Shown here in pieces: positions 10,625 to 20,444 of a DNA stretch of 64,000 nucleotides. The notes under the pieces were generated by a model. The model was given only the letters and a program-made list of their open reading frames with translations, did not search any database and had not been told where the DNA came from. The stretch comes from Paracidovorax avenae. Lineage in GTDB: Bacteria > Pseudomonadota > Gammaproteobacteria > Burkholderiales > Burkholderiaceae_C. Positions within the stretch are counted from its first letter, which is position 1. The number at the start of each line of letters is the position of its first letter. Where the stretch lies: assembly GCF_040892545.1 (NCBI RefSeq), contig NZ_CP156079.1, forward strand, positions 5,181,501 to 5,245,500, read 5' to 3'. A program made the position numbers and the translations under genes.

Positions 10625-11503
10625 CTAGAGGATAGGCACGCCGCCCGTCACGGCCACCGTCGCACCCGAGATGAAGCTCGCCTGGTCGGATGCCAGCATC
10701 ACGTAGGCCGGCGCCACCTCGGCAGGCTGGCCGGGGCGCTGCAGCGGCACCTGCTTGCCGAACTCACGGGCGCGCTCGATCGGCAGGGTGGAGGGAATGA
10801 GCGGCGTCCAGATCGGGCCGGGTGCCACGCAGTTCACGCGGATGCCCTTGTCGGCCAGCAGCTGGGCGAGCCCGCCCGTGAAGTTCTGCAGCGCGCCCTT
10901 GGTGGAGGCATAGGCCAGCAGCGTCTTGTTGGGCTTGTCCGCGTTCACCGAGACGGTGTTGATGATGGCGCTGCCCGGCGGCATGTGGCGGGCCGCCGCC
11001 TTGCTCAGGTAGAACGTGGCATAGACGTTGGTGCGGAAGGTGCGGTCGAATTCCTCGGCCGAGATCTCGTCGATGCTTTCGTGCGCCATCTGGTAGGCGG
11101 CGTTGTTGACGAGGATGTCGATGCCGCCCAGTTCCTTCACCGCGCGGTCGATGATGGCGTTGCAGTGCGCCTCCTCGCGGATGTCGCCGGGCACGCCGAC
11201 CGCGCGGCGGCCTTCGGCGGTGACGAGGTCGAGGGTCTTGCGCGCATCGGCCTCCTCCTCGGGCAGGTGGGCGATGAGCACGTCGGCACCTTCGCGCGCG
11301 AAGGCCAGCGCCACCGCACGGCCGATGCCGCTGTCGCCCCCCGTGATGACGGCGCGGCGCCCCTGGAGCCTGCCCGAGCCCTTGTACGACGTGGCCCCGT
11401 AGTCGGGCTGCGGATGCATGTCGGTTTCGGCGCCGGGCGGCGTGAGTGGTTGCTGGTCCTTGAAGGGCGGCCGGGGGCCGGCGGTGCGGGGGTCGAGCGG
11501 CAT
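10625..11503 (-). CDS. SDR-family oxidoreductase (YghA-like)
   Basis: A 292-residue short-chain dehydrogenase with an extended N-terminus (about 45 residues, Pro-rich), then the NAD(P)-binding motif TGGDSGIG, NNAA, and the catalytic pair in YASTKGAL. The extended N-terminus ending in GRLQGRRAVITGG is typical of the YghA/YdaD general-stress SDR group. AGGAG sits six bases before the ATG. It is convergent with the preceding Bug gene, and a small GGCTGG/CCAGCC inverted repeat lies between them. The substrate is unknown. Confidence 0.88.
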   Translation of the reverse strand: MPLDPRTAGPRPPFKDQQPLTPPGAETDMHPQPDYGATSYKGSGRLQGRRAVITGGDSGIGRAVALAFAREGADVLIAHLPEEEADARKTLDLVTAEGRRAVGVPGDIREEAHCNAIIDRAVKELGGIDILVNNAAYQMAHESIDEISAEEFDRTFRTNVYATFYLSKAAARHMPPGSAIINTVSVNADKPNKTLLAYASTKGALQNFTGGLAQLLADKGIRVNCVAPGPIWTPLIPSTLPIERAREFGKQVPLQRPGQPAEVAPAYVMLASDQASFISGATVAVTGGVPIL

Positions 11504-11646
11504 GGGTTCTCCTGCGATGCGAACGGTGGGTCCATCGGTGCCCGCCACATGGAGCGGGCTTCGGACCCCAGTCTGAAAAGCATGCAGGCCGCCCGGGTGT
11601 AGGAGAAAGCGCCTCCCGCCCCGGCCTGGGTTACAGGAAGAAAACG

Positions 11647-13203
11647 CTACGGACCATCGTGGAACGACTGCGCCACGAGGGCCCGCAGCCCCACCTTCCG
11701 GCAGGTCAGGGCATCGCCGCCCTTGCCCACGGTCAGCATGCGCCCCAGGCCGCTGCCCCCGCGCCGCGTGGCCCCCGCAAGCGCAGGCGCCTCGTGGCCG
11801 ATCTCCGCGGTGGCATCGGCCGAGACCAGGGACACCAGGCTGTCCACCAGGAAGCCGCGCAGCCGCTCGCCCTGCCGCACCACCAGCACCCGCGACTGCG
11901 CCGTGGGCTCCGCCGCTGCGCTGCCCAGCAGGGTGCGCAGCGAGAAGACCTCCAGCGGCCGGCCCCTGCGCTCCACCAGGCCGCACATGCCGCCGCCGGT
12001 GGCATCCAGCCGCACGGCCGGCGTCGCGTAGTCGAGTATTTCCTCCACCTCGGAGAGCGGCGTGGCGCAGTCTCCCCCGGCCCGGTAGACGAGGAACGTG
12101 GTGCGCGCGCCGGCACCGCCACGGGCCACGTCCGGCCCGGCCTGCGCGCCCGCGGCGGCGGCTGGCCGGCTGTTCAGGAACGCGGCGACGACCGGATGGT
12201 CCAGCAGCCCGTCCACCCGCAGCACGGCGGCGATGCCGTGCGCCGAGGTGCGCATGGCACCGGCATAGCATCCGGGGTTCAGGCTGGCGCCGGCGCCCAT
12301 AGGCACCGTGGCGTCGGGCGCCGCTGTCTCCATGCCCAGCACGGCGTCCGTCTGCACGCCGATGCGCCGGTCCCCGCGCTGCAGCACCATGAGCAGGGGC
12401 TTGGACGCGCCCGGGAGCGGGGCTGGGGCTCCGTCCGGGGCACCGCCCTCCATGCCGAGCAGCCGCTGCAGATCGACCACCGGCACATCGCAGCCGCGCC
12501 ATGACACGAGTCCGCGCAGCGGGCCGCCCGCGGCGAAGAAAGCGCGCACGGGCGGCATCGGCAGGATGTCGGGCACATCGGCGAAGTCGAAGGCCAGCAC
12601 CTGGCCCTGCAGGGACGCGAGCGTATGCCGGCGCGTCGCCGCGGCGGCCTGCGCCGGGGACGCGGCGGGCGCTCCGGCGGGCGGATCCACCGCAGGCAGC
12701 ACGCCCGGCGTGCGCTCCAGCAGGGCCGGCACCTGCAGCACCGGCAAGGCGCGGCTCTCGGGCTCCTGCGTGACCACCCAGTGGCCGAACAGGCTCCCCT
12801 CCGCCCCACCCAGGGGGGTGACGGCCGAAGGTGGCACGCGCAGCACGCCGGAGATGGTGTCCACGCCGATGCCCAGGCGCCGGCTGCCGTGCGCGACCAC
12901 CGCCACCTGCCGCTTCCGGCTTGCCGCAGCGGCGGCGACCGGAGCGGCGGGACCTGCCTCCGTTCCGTCGCCTGGCGCAGGGGTGGGTGAGCCGGCAGGC
13001 GCCATCAGCCGCTGCAGGTCCAGCACCGGCACCAGGCGCCCGCGCAGCAGGAACGTACCGGCCATCAGCGGGGAAGGCTCGGGCAGCGGAAGGAGCCGCT
13101 GCGGCATGTCCACCGCCTCGACCAGTTCGCTGGAAGCAATGGCGATGTCCTGCCCCGCAGCGTGGACGATGCCGAAATGCAGCACCGCCGGGCCGGCGGT
13201 CAT
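11647..13203 (-). CDS. Triple CheW-domain chemotaxis coupling protein
   Basis: The 518-residue product contains three CheW-like modules, roughly residues 5-165, 190-340 and 365-500. Each has the SH3-like barrel pattern: 'AGTFLLRGRLVPVLDLQRL', 'RGLVSWRGCDVPVVDLQRL' and 'CGLVERRGRPLEVFSLRTL', each followed by a hydrophobic strand with a conserved Gly. Ala/Pro-rich linkers separate them. CheW domains couple chemoreceptors to CheA, so one protein with three could bridge several receptors or kinases. Its ATG overlaps the stop of the upstream receptor gene in ATGA, which implies translational coupling and a shared complex. Confidence 0.85.
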   Translation of the reverse strand: MTAGPAVLHFGIVHAAGQDIAIASSELVEAVDMPQRLLPLPEPSPLMAGTFLLRGRLVPVLDLQRLMAPAGSPTPAPGDGTEAGPAAPVAAAAASRKRQVAVVAHGSRRLGIGVDTISGVLRVPPSAVTPLGGAEGSLFGHWVVTQEPESRALPVLQVPALLERTPGVLPAVDPPAGAPAASPAQAAAATRRHTLASLQGQVLAFDFADVPDILPMPPVRAFFAAGGPLRGLVSWRGCDVPVVDLQRLLGMEGGAPDGAPAPLPGASKPLLMVLQRGDRRIGVQTDAVLGMETAAPDATVPMGAGASLNPGCYAGAMRTSAHGIAAVLRVDGLLDHPVVAAFLNSRPAAAAGAQAGPDVARGGAGARTTFLVYRAGGDCATPLSEVEEILDYATPAVRLDATGGGMCGLVERRGRPLEVFSLRTLLGSAAAEPTAQSRVLVVRQGERLRGFLVDSLVSLVSADATAEIGHEAPALAGATRRGGSGLGRMLTVGKGGDALTCRKVGLRALVAQSFHDGP

Positions 13204-15311
13204 GCGCCCACCCGCGCGGCAGGCTCGGCGCCGCCGGCCGGATCCACGCGGGTGCGCATCGACACCCGGGTCAACTCTTCCAGCAACTGGGCGACGCTGC
13301 GCGTGGCGGCGGTCTGCGCCTCGGTCGCGGTGTGGATGCCCGCGATCGACGCGGTCGTCTGGTCCACGCCCTGCACGATGCGCTCGAAGTTCTCCGCCGC
13401 CTGCGATGAGATGTCGCCGCCCTGGCGCACGCGCCCCACCGATTCGGCGATCAGCTTGGTGATCTCGCGCGTCGCCTGCGAAGACTTTTCGGCCAGCTTG
13501 CGCACTTCGTCGGCCACGACCGAGAAGCCCAGTCCGTGTTCGCCCGCCCGCGCAGCCTCGATGGCCGCGTTGAAGGCCAGCAGGTTGGTCTGGTTGGCGA
13601 TGTCGCCGATCACCTGCACGATGGCGTTGATGTCGTCCGACGATTCCTGGATGGCCTTGGTGGCCTCCAGCGAACGCTGCAGCGTCTGGCTGCCGCGCCG
13701 CGCCTCGGCCTGCGTCACGGCGGCCAGTTCGGTGGAGTGGCGGGTGGTGCGCGCGATCTCGCCGATGGTCTCCGTCAGCTGCTGGATCGAGCGGCCCATC
13801 TCGCCCACCCGGCTTTGCACCAGCTGCTCGCGCTCGACCTGGCCGCTCACGTCGATGGCGTACTTGATGATCTTCACGGGATTGCCGTCGGGCCCGATGA
13901 TGGGGTTGTAGGTCGCCTGGATCCACACCGGGTAGCCGTGCTTGCTGATGCGCTTGTACAGGCCCGAATAGAACTCGCCGCGGCTGAGCCTGGCCCAGAA
14001 ATCGCGGTACTCCGACGAACGCACGAAATCGGGCTCGCAGAACATCTTGTGGTGCTGCCCCACGATCTCCCGCAGGGTGTAGCCCATCGCGTCGAGAAAG
14101 TTGGCATTGGCATGCAGCACATTGCCCTCCAGGTCGAACTCGATCACGGCCTGCGCCCGCGCCATGGCATTGACCTTGCCCTCGTACTCGGCGTTGCGCA
14201 TCTTCTCCGCGGTGATGTCGGTGGCGTACTTGACGACCTTCACCTGCCGGCCCTCGCCGTCGAAGATGGGGTTGTACGATGCCTGCAGCCACACCTCGCG
14301 CCCGTCCCTGGCCACGCGGCGGTACACGCCGGCCTCGAACTCGCCGTCGCCCAGCTTGCGCCAGAAATCCCGATAGGCCGGGCTCGCCGCGTGTTCGGGC
14401 TGGCAGAAGTTGCGGTGGTGCCGGCCCAGCACCTCCTCCAGCGTGTAGCCCATCGTTTCGAGAAACAGCGGATTGGCCGCCAGCACCGTGCCGTCGAGCG
14501 CGAACTCGGCCACTGCCATGGACCGGCCGATGGCTTCCACGCGGCCGGCGTTCTCGGTATTGCGCTGCTTGGCCTCGGTGACGTCGGTGGCGTACTTGAC
14601 CACCTTCACCGGGCGGCCGTCCTCGTCGAAGATGGGGTTGTAGGACGCCTGGATCCACACGTCCTGCCCGTTCTTGCGGATGCGGCGGTACTCGTTGCTC
14701 TGGAATTCGCCGGCGGCCAGGCGCTCCCAGAATTCGCGGTATTCGAGGCTGCGCACATGCTCGGCGTCGCAGAAGATGCGGTGGTGCACTCCCTCGATCT
14801 CCTCGGCGCTGTAGCCGAAGGTGTCCAGGAAATTCCGGTTGGCCCTGAGGACGTGGCCCTTCAGGTCGAACTCGATGATGGCCATGGAGCGGTCGATGGC
14901 GTTCATGTGGCCCTCGTACTCCCGCAGGGCGGCGCGCTGGTCCGACACATCTTCCAGCAGCAGCACGACCTGCCGCACCGCGGCGTCCTCGCCCCGCAGC
15001 ACGAAGGCCTGCGTGCGCGTCACGCAGTTCCGCTTCCAGCTGCCGAAATGGCGGCCGGTGGCGGTGCGCACCGGCTCGGAGGCATCCGGGGCGAAGCAGG
15101 CGTCCAGCCACTCCGCCGCACGGGGAAAACAGCTGCGGTAGTGGTGGCCGACCACATCGCCCTCTGCATGCTGGCTCATCTCGAGGAACCCGGGATGGAC
15201 CGCCGCCACATGGCCCCGTGCGTCCAGTTCGATGGAGGGCTGCGACGCCCGGATGGCTTGGGCGAAGGCGACGAGCATGTCGCTGGAAGGGGAGGCGGGC
15301 AGGGGGGCCAT
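13200..15311 (-). CDS. Soluble multi-PAS methyl-accepting chemotaxis protein (BdlA/Aer-type)
   Basis: The 703-residue product has one degenerate N-terminal PAS region (about residues 10-125), three near-identical PAS repeats of about 122 residues each (to about residue 497), and a C-terminal signalling domain with the tip ANQTNLLAFNAAIEAARAGE. There is no signal peptide or membrane segment, so it should be a cytoplasmic receptor. Such PAS repeats often bind haem or flavin and report redox or energy state. The signalling domain is short. The ATG at 15311 is preferred over an upstream GTG because it has AGGA seven bases upstream. It is directly coupled to the triple-CheW gene. Confidence 0.88.
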   Translation of the reverse strand: MAPLPASPSSDMLVAFAQAIRASQPSIELDARGHVAAVHPGFLEMSQHAEGDVVGHHYRSCFPRAAEWLDACFAPDASEPVRTATGRHFGSWKRNCVTRTQAFVLRGEDAAVRQVVLLLEDVSDQRAALREYEGHMNAIDRSMAIIEFDLKGHVLRANRNFLDTFGYSAEEIEGVHHRIFCDAEHVRSLEYREFWERLAAGEFQSNEYRRIRKNGQDVWIQASYNPIFDEDGRPVKVVKYATDVTEAKQRNTENAGRVEAIGRSMAVAEFALDGTVLAANPLFLETMGYTLEEVLGRHHRNFCQPEHAASPAYRDFWRKLGDGEFEAGVYRRVARDGREVWLQASYNPIFDGEGRQVKVVKYATDITAEKMRNAEYEGKVNAMARAQAVIEFDLEGNVLHANANFLDAMGYTLREIVGQHHKMFCEPDFVRSSEYRDFWARLSRGEFYSGLYKRISKHGYPVWIQATYNPIIGPDGNPVKIIKYAIDVSGQVEREQLVQSRVGEMGRSIQQLTETIGEIARTTRHSTELAAVTQAEARRGSQTLQRSLEATKAIQESSDDINAIVQVIGDIANQTNLLAFNAAIEAARAGEHGLGFSVVADEVRKLAEKSSQATREITKLIAESVGRVRQGGDISSQAAENFERIVQGVDQTTASIAGIHTATEAQTAATRSVAQLLEELTRVSMRTRVDPAGGAEPAARVGA

Positions 15312-15465
15312 GGAAAATCCTGGATGGAACGCAGAAATGATGCAACCGGACACAAATTATTCAAGAAAACATCAATTTCCGCTGAGCACCCCCTTTGAAT
15401 TCCCCTATTTCAATGTTTATTTTTATCATTTAAGTCAAACGCCGTCGCAGAATGCCGCTCCCGTC

Positions 15466-16530
15466 CTACAGACGTCCGGGCACCTGCCCTGCAGCCTGCG
15501 CGCTGCCGGTTCCGCACGCATGGCAGAACCGCGCGAAGGCGCTCTTGCGTGTTCGGCAGTTGCCGCAGCGGTCGAACAGCCCGATGCCGCAGTGCGGACA
15601 GAAGTCGATGGTCTCGTTCTTCAGATCGACCGGCCGCTCGCACCCCGGGCACACGCCCTTGCCCAGGCGGGCCAGCGCGACGTCGTAGCTCAGTTCCTCG
15701 CGCCGCTGCGCGTCGGGCAGCGCCTCCGCCTGCCGCTGGCGCTCGAGGTAGCGGTTCAGGGCCAGGATGGCGTAGCGCCCCACCAGCACGGTCACCACGA
15801 TGCCCACGGCATAGCGCACGTATCCGCCGTAGCTGGGCAGGTAGGGAACGAGCTCGACGAAGAACGCGAACAGCGCGAAGAAGATGAAGCCCCAGACGAA
15901 CGGCCACCACGTGCTCTGCCGCTTCTTCGCGAACAGCCAGCCCGCGATCAGCAGCAGCGGCAGCGTGAGCGCGAGCCGGTAGAGGAACACCCGCAGCTCC
16001 ACCTTGCGCTGGGCCACGCGCATCCGTTCGTAGCCGGCCGCCTCCATCTGCTCCAGGCGCTGGCGCGCGGCCGCCGCGGCCTGCCGGGCATCCAGCGCGG
16101 CCTGCTGCTGCGCCTCCACCGCCCGTTGCGCCTGCCGTTCGCGGACCTTCAGGGCATCCAGCGCCTGCGTGCGCTGCACCACCTCCGGGTTGTGCTCCGA
16201 CTGCTGCGTGGCGCTGCGCGTGGCGATCCAGTTGTTGAAGCTCTCGTGCGCCGACTGGCTTTCGCTGCGCGCCTTGCTGCGCTGCAGCTGGGCCTGCTCC
16301 AGCGCGGCCTGTGCCTGCCGCTCGGCCCCGTCGGACGCGCGCACTTCGTTGCGCAGCGCTTCCGCGGCGGGCCGGTCCAGGAAATCATCGAGCTGCAGCG
16401 GCGCTTCCACGCGCGGCAGGTCGCCCACCAGCGTGCCGCCCAGCCCGATGAGGAAGCTGGCGAACACCAGCGACACCAGCCACAGGCCGCGGCGGAACCA
16501 CTTTTCGGACAGGCGCAGGGATTTGCCCAT
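15466..16530 (-). CDS. Membrane protein with coiled coil and C-terminal zinc ribbon
   Basis: I do not recognise a named family. The 354-residue product has a membrane segment at about residues 14-36, a long Ala/Gln/Arg-rich coiled coil (about 58-172), three further hydrophobic segments (about 180-258), and a cytoplasmic tail with a double zinc ribbon (CPGC, CPHC, CGNC, CHAC between about 297 and 345). GGAG stands six bases before the chosen ATG. It could be a membrane scaffold or quality-control factor; this is a guess. The upstream 15312-15465 gap is AT-rich and probably carries the promoter of the receptor gene. Confidence 0.7.
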   Translation of the reverse strand: MGKSLRLSEKWFRRGLWLVSLVFASFLIGLGGTLVGDLPRVEAPLQLDDFLDRPAAEALRNEVRASDGAERQAQAALEQAQLQRSKARSESQSAHESFNNWIATRSATQQSEHNPEVVQRTQALDALKVRERQAQRAVEAQQQAALDARQAAAAARQRLEQMEAAGYERMRVAQRKVELRVFLYRLALTLPLLLIAGWLFAKKRQSTWWPFVWGFIFFALFAFFVELVPYLPSYGGYVRYAVGIVVTVLVGRYAILALNRYLERQRQAEALPDAQRREELSYDVALARLGKGVCPGCERPVDLKNETIDFCPHCGIGLFDRCGNCRTRKSAFARFCHACGTGSAQAAGQVPGRL

Positions 16531-16586
16531 GTCGGACTCCTTTGTGTTGATCCATACGTTCGAACAGTGCACCGATCATGCGGTGC

Positions 16587-17429
16587 TCAGGGAGAGCGGT
16601 CCAGCGAGAGCGTGGACACCTCCGATCCGAGTCCGGCCCGCGGTATCCACGCCAGCACGGAATCGACGGTGACCGTCGCGATGCGGTCCGCGAAGCGATC
16701 CCGGGGCGGGTGGTCGTCGAACGCCACGTTGGCCGCGGTGACGCGCCCGCCCAGCCGCGTGAGCGGCCCGATGCGCAGCACGGCAGGCTCGTACCCCCGG
16801 GCGCGCAGCCAGGCCTGCGCCTGGGCACGCGTGCGGACGGCCTCGGGATCCATGGCCAGCGCCAGCGTCTCCAGCGCCCACTGGTTCGATTGCTGGTAGC
16901 GCGTGCCCCAGGCGTAACTCACCATGCTGTAGGCCGGCTGCTGCATCGCGAGCGTGCGGGGGCGCTCGGCCAGCACCGCGGCCAGCCGCGCCTGCACGTC
17001 GGGTGCGGGCACCAGCCACACGGCCTCGTGCCGCCACAGGTCGTCCAGGAAGAATTCGCCCAGGCCCTGGCGGTAGAGGGAGCCCACGGCGGTACCGCAT
17101 TCATTGAGCTTGTGCGCCACGCGCCACGGCCCCTCGGGCGTGCGGTAGGCCCAGCCCATGTGCGAGTAGTGCACGCCGTATTTCGACAGGTCCTGCCCGG
17201 CGCGGGCCAGCAGCACGACGCGCGCGCCGGAGCGCTGGTGCTCCGCATCGAGCGCCCGCGCCGTGCGCTCGGCCAGCAGCATGCCGCGTTCGATGGCCTG
17301 CGGCGTGGGCTTGCGCGCCTCGCAGGAGCGGCCGGCGTGCGCGGTGGAACCCATCGCCAGCGCTGCGGCCAGCAGGAGCCCGGCGGCACCCGCGGCGGCA
17401 GGGCGCAGGACGGTGCGGGAACGGACCAT
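16587..17429 (-). CDS. DUF2145 family exported protein
   Basis: A 280-residue protein with a Sec signal peptide (about residues 1-32, ending AHAG). The mature part has a conserved Cys (RSCEARKP) and the motif KLNECGTAVGSLYRQGLGEFF, which I associate with the DUF2145 family of unknown function. It also has a YHP-like element SYAWGTRYQQSNQW. It probably acts in the periplasm; a peptidase-like or permuted papain-like fold is possible, given the C and H residues, but is not shown. It lies 11 bases after the small Ala/Val-rich gene at 17441, so the two form an operon. Confidence 0.75.
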   Translation of the reverse strand: MVRSRTVLRPAAAGAAGLLLAAALAMGSTAHAGRSCEARKPTPQAIERGMLLAERTARALDAEHQRSGARVVLLARAGQDLSKYGVHYSHMGWAYRTPEGPWRVAHKLNECGTAVGSLYRQGLGEFFLDDLWRHEAVWLVPAPDVQARLAAVLAERPRTLAMQQPAYSMVSYAWGTRYQQSNQWALETLALAMDPEAVRTRAQAQAWLRARGYEPAVLRIGPLTRLGGRVTAANVAFDDHPPRDRFADRIATVTVDSVLAWIPRAGLGSEVSTLSLDRSP

Positions 17430-17440
17430 GGCCGGCACGC

Positions 17441-17947
17441 TCACAACCGCTCGTTGTGCAGCAGCGCCCGGCCCAGCGCATTCGGCACGAAGGCCAGCAC
17501 CTCGCCCGCCGCCGACAGCACCACGCCCGTGCCGATGACGCTGCAGGTGACGACGGTGCCCACGCCCGCCGCGATGCCCGAGGCGGTGCGGCCCGCCACC
17601 TCCACGCTCACGCGGGCGCCGTCGGAAGCACGTTCCAGCACATAGACCGTGCCGGCTGCCGATGCCTCCACGGCATGCACCGTGAGCACCGCTCCGGCCA
17701 CCGAAAGCGCCACGGGCACGGTGGCCACCGCGCCGACTGCCGCGGATCCGACGGACGCGGTCCCCACGACCGACGCCACGGGCAGCATCGACAGCGCGGC
17801 GGAAACCTCGCTCTGCGCCCGCACTGGCGGCGACGATGCGATGGCGGCGCTGGCGAGAACACCCCCCGCCAGCCAGCGCCGGCTCCCCCACCCACGTGGG
17901 GAAGTTGTGACCTGAAGTAGCAAGGGCCGGTATGAAAAACGTGACAT
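17441..17947 (-). CDS. Hypothetical exported Ala/Val-rich protein
   Basis: A 168-residue product with an N-terminal basic region, an RR pair (GSRRWLAGGVLAS) and a hydrophobic signal ending near VRAQSE. The rest is very Ala/Val/Gly-rich with several weakly hydrophobic stretches, so it may sit in or on a membrane. It has no recognised domain. It lies directly upstream of the DUF2145 gene (11-base gap), which suggests the two products work together in the envelope. Confidence 0.6.
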   Translation of the reverse strand: MSRFSYRPLLLQVTTSPRGWGSRRWLAGGVLASAAIASSPPVRAQSEVSAALSMLPVASVVGTASVGSAAVGAVATVPVALSVAGAVLTVHAVEASAAGTVYVLERASDGARVSVEVAGRTASGIAAGVGTVVTCSVIGTGVVLSAAGEVLAFVPNALGRALLHNERL

Positions 17948-17963
17948 GGCAGTGGCTCCCGGG

Positions 17964-18566
17964 TCAGTTCATGGCACGGTCAGGGCGCACTTCGCCAGCG
18001 GGAGCCTCCTGCAGGGGAGAAGCCGCGGCCGGCGCCTGCATCGCTTCGCGGCGGCCCTGCAGCCGCGCTTCGGCCAGGTCGGCTTCGTGGCGGTCGCGCA
18101 GCATCTTGGCCAGCGTGAATGCCGTCGTCAGCAGGTAGAGCCAGCTCACGCCCAGGAAGGCCTTGTAGGTGGGGGAGATCTCCATGTCCAGCAGGCCCCA
18201 TCCCGTCAGCCCCACCGCCACGGCGAAGCCGCCCCAGACCACCAGCTTGAAGAGCGGCGTATCGCCCGCTCCTCGCCGCGTGGCGGCCTGGTTGTCCCGC
18301 ACGAACTTGGCGAGCATGAACACCGCGGAAAGGCAGAAGACGTAGCCCATCACCATGAAGATCTGCTCCAGCCGCTCGCCCGGCAGCCAGGCCAGGCCCA
18401 CGGCGCAGCAGAACGCAGCGATGCCGAACGACACCCAGACCTGCAACTGCCAGGCGGCCGTATCGCGCTGGACCAGGGAGGTGGAAGACGGCGAAGGGGA
18501 GGAGGCGGAAGGACGCGGCATGGAAGCGGGGGCTTGCGGCCCGTGGTGGAACATGGGCCGCATCAT
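17964..18566 (-). CDS. YiaA/YiaB-like inner-membrane protein
   Basis: A 200-residue protein with four hydrophobic segments (about residues 40-57, 66-86, 105-125 and 135-152) arranged as two copies of a two-helix unit. Each unit ends in the same motif: FMLAKFVRDNQ and FTLAKMLRDRH. This is the YiaAB two-helix pattern. The N-terminus is Ser/Pro-rich and the C-terminus is charged. The start is uncertain, with in-frame ATGs at 18566, 18563, 18554 and 18521 and no clear ribosome-binding site. Function is unknown. Confidence 0.75.
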   Translation of the reverse strand: MMRPMFHHGPQAPASMPRPSASSPSPSSTSLVQRDTAAWQLQVWVSFGIAAFCCAVGLAWLPGERLEQIFMVMGYVFCLSAVFMLAKFVRDNQAATRRGAGDTPLFKLVVWGGFAVAVGLTGWGLLDMEISPTYKAFLGVSWLYLLTTAFTLAKMLRDRHEADLAEARLQGRREAMQAPAAASPLQEAPAGEVRPDRAMN

Positions 18567-18816
18567 GGCCAGCGCGCCGGCAGGCGGGCTTCATGAAGCG
18601 GTGCAGTGGCGGTGCCTCGGACGGCTGGTATCGCCAGGCGATACTTTCTTACGGAATCTCCCATCCGCATCCCGTTTGGCACGGGCGCCTGGACCTTGAA
18701 GAAGCGGCAGGAGTTAAAGGTGCGGCCGGCGGCCGGGGGCCCGGCCGGCATGGTCAAGCCCCATCCCATCGGTTAGGCTGCAGCCTTCCCACAGGACAAG
18801 ACCCAAGGAGGAGCCC

Positions 18817-20427
18817 ATGCCCGCACCGAACTTCGCCCGCGCCGCGGGCGTTCTATTGCTCTGCGGCTGCGGATTCGCCGCGCCCGCCCTGGCCGGCGTG
18901 GTGGCCGGCACCGGCAGCGCACCGTCGCGCTCCCAGCTGGGCGCGACGGATGCGGTCGCCCTGCAGCCCGCCACCAACCAGCTCGGCCATGTGCTGCTGG
19001 TGCCCTACTTCACCGCGCAGCAGGGCCAGATGACCGTGCTGCACCTGGCGAACACGGATCTCTCCAACGGCAAGGCCGTCAAGCTGCGCGTGCGCGGCGC
19101 CGCCAACGGCGACAGCCTGCTCACCATGACGCTGCTGCTCTCGCCCGGCGACATGTGGACCGGGGCCATCACGGCCGGGGCCGACGGCCGCGCGCAGATC
19201 ACCACCGCGGACGGCTCCTGCACGTCGCCGCAGCTCACGGCCGGGGTGGCCCAGCCGTTCGCCACCGACCGGCTCGACCCTGCCCTGGGCGCGGCCGACC
19301 GCGCCAGCCACACGCGCGAGGGCTCCATCGAAGCCATCGTCGCCGCCGACATCCCCTCGGCGTTGGTGTATGGCGCGAGCGGCCAGGAACGCTCGGCGCT
19401 CTTCACGGCGATCCGCCAGGTATCGGAAGTGGCGCCATGCACGGGCTCGGCCATCGATGCCGCCCTGCAGCAGGACGCCGGCGACGAGGTCACCGCCGCC
19501 GCCCGCGGCTTCGCCACGCCATCGGGCGGCGTGGGGGGCACCTGGTACATCATCGATGTGCCCGGCGCGACCACGTTCTCCTCCCCGATGACCACGCTGC
19601 AGGCCGTGAACGCGGCCGGACAGCCGGGTCGCGGCAACTACGTGCTCTTCCCGCCCACCGACCAGGCGATCGCCCAGCCCGAGCGCTTCACGGCAGACCC
19701 GCTGCTGGTGTCGGCCGGCTTTGCATCGCGGCAGAAGGACATCGACGGCACATCTACCGTGCCGACCCTGGGCGCGGTGATCCAGGCGCGCGCCTACGAC
19801 CTGCCCGACCTGTCCACGCCCTACCACCTGCCCGCCTCGGAGGCCAATGCCCGCAGGACGGCCGCCGAGGTCTCGGAGCTGCTCAACGCGCGCGAGGTGC
19901 GCAACCAGTACGCGCTCGAATCCTCGATCACCGCGCAGACGGACTGGGTGTTCGCCATGCCCACCAAGCGCTACAGCGTGGCCATGGACTATGCGGCCGG
20001 CGCGCGCACGTTCTCGGTGGTGCCGCCGGCCGGCACGGGCGACCAGTTCTTCCACTCCGACAACACCGCGGTGTCCGGCAACCAGGTGTGCAGCGCCAAC
20101 GGCAACTGGTCGTTCCTGGTGTTCTCGCGCGAGGCCACGGTGTCCACCAACGGCGCGGCCATCCCCTCCACGCTGCCCCTGGTGCCGCGCCTGTGCGGCA
20201 CCGTGTCGGTGGCGGCGTTCAACAACGTCTCGCCGCTGTCCAGCACCGTCGCCCGCGCCCCGCTGCGCAACGGCCTCCAGTCCGGCTGGGCCGCGCTGCA
20301 GATCCCCGATCCAGCAGGCCTGCCGGTGACCGGCGCCGCGTTCATCAAGCTCACCAATCCCGGCGTCGCGGCGGGCCTGGCGGGCCGCTACGGCCTGATC
20401 TACCCGCACATGGTCCGCCAGCCCTGA
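18817..20427 (+). CDS. Secreted protein of unknown function, 536 aa
   Basis: A strong AAGGAGGAG lies five bases before the ATG. The product has a Sec-type signal peptide (about residues 1-26, ending ALAG) and a mature part of about 510 residues rich in Ala, Thr and Ser with alternating beta-strand-like stretches and few charged residues. Six Cys are scattered. This is the composition of a surface or extracellular beta protein. I cannot place it in a named family. The gene is monocistronic and convergent with acdR; the 18567-18816 gap upstream shows no other gene. Confidence 0.7.
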   Translation: MPAPNFARAAGVLLLCGCGFAAPALAGVVAGTGSAPSRSQLGATDAVALQPATNQLGHVLLVPYFTAQQGQMTVLHLANTDLSNGKAVKLRVRGAANGDSLLTMTLLLSPGDMWTGAITAGADGRAQITTADGSCTSPQLTAGVAQPFATDRLDPALGAADRASHTREGSIEAIVAADIPSALVYGASGQERSALFTAIRQVSEVAPCTGSAIDAALQQDAGDEVTAAARGFATPSGGVGGTWYIIDVPGATTFSSPMTTLQAVNAAGQPGRGNYVLFPPTDQAIAQPERFTADPLLVSAGFASRQKDIDGTSTVPTLGAVIQARAYDLPDLSTPYHLPASEANARRTAAEVSELLNAREVRNQYALESSITAQTDWVFAMPTKRYSVAMDYAAGARTFSVVPPAGTGDQFFHSDNTAVSGNQVCSANGNWSFLVFSREATVSTNGAAIPSTLPLVPRLCGTVSVAAFNNVSPLSSTVARAPLRNGLQSGWAALQIPDPAGLPVTGAAFIKLTNPGVAAGLAGRYGLIYPHMVRQP

Positions 20428-20444
20428 GCGCAGCTTTGGCGGCC

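Noticed and set aside
13860..14900. Repeated blocks about 365 bases apart
   Set aside because: These are the three PAS units of one receptor gene, not a CRISPR or satellite repeat.
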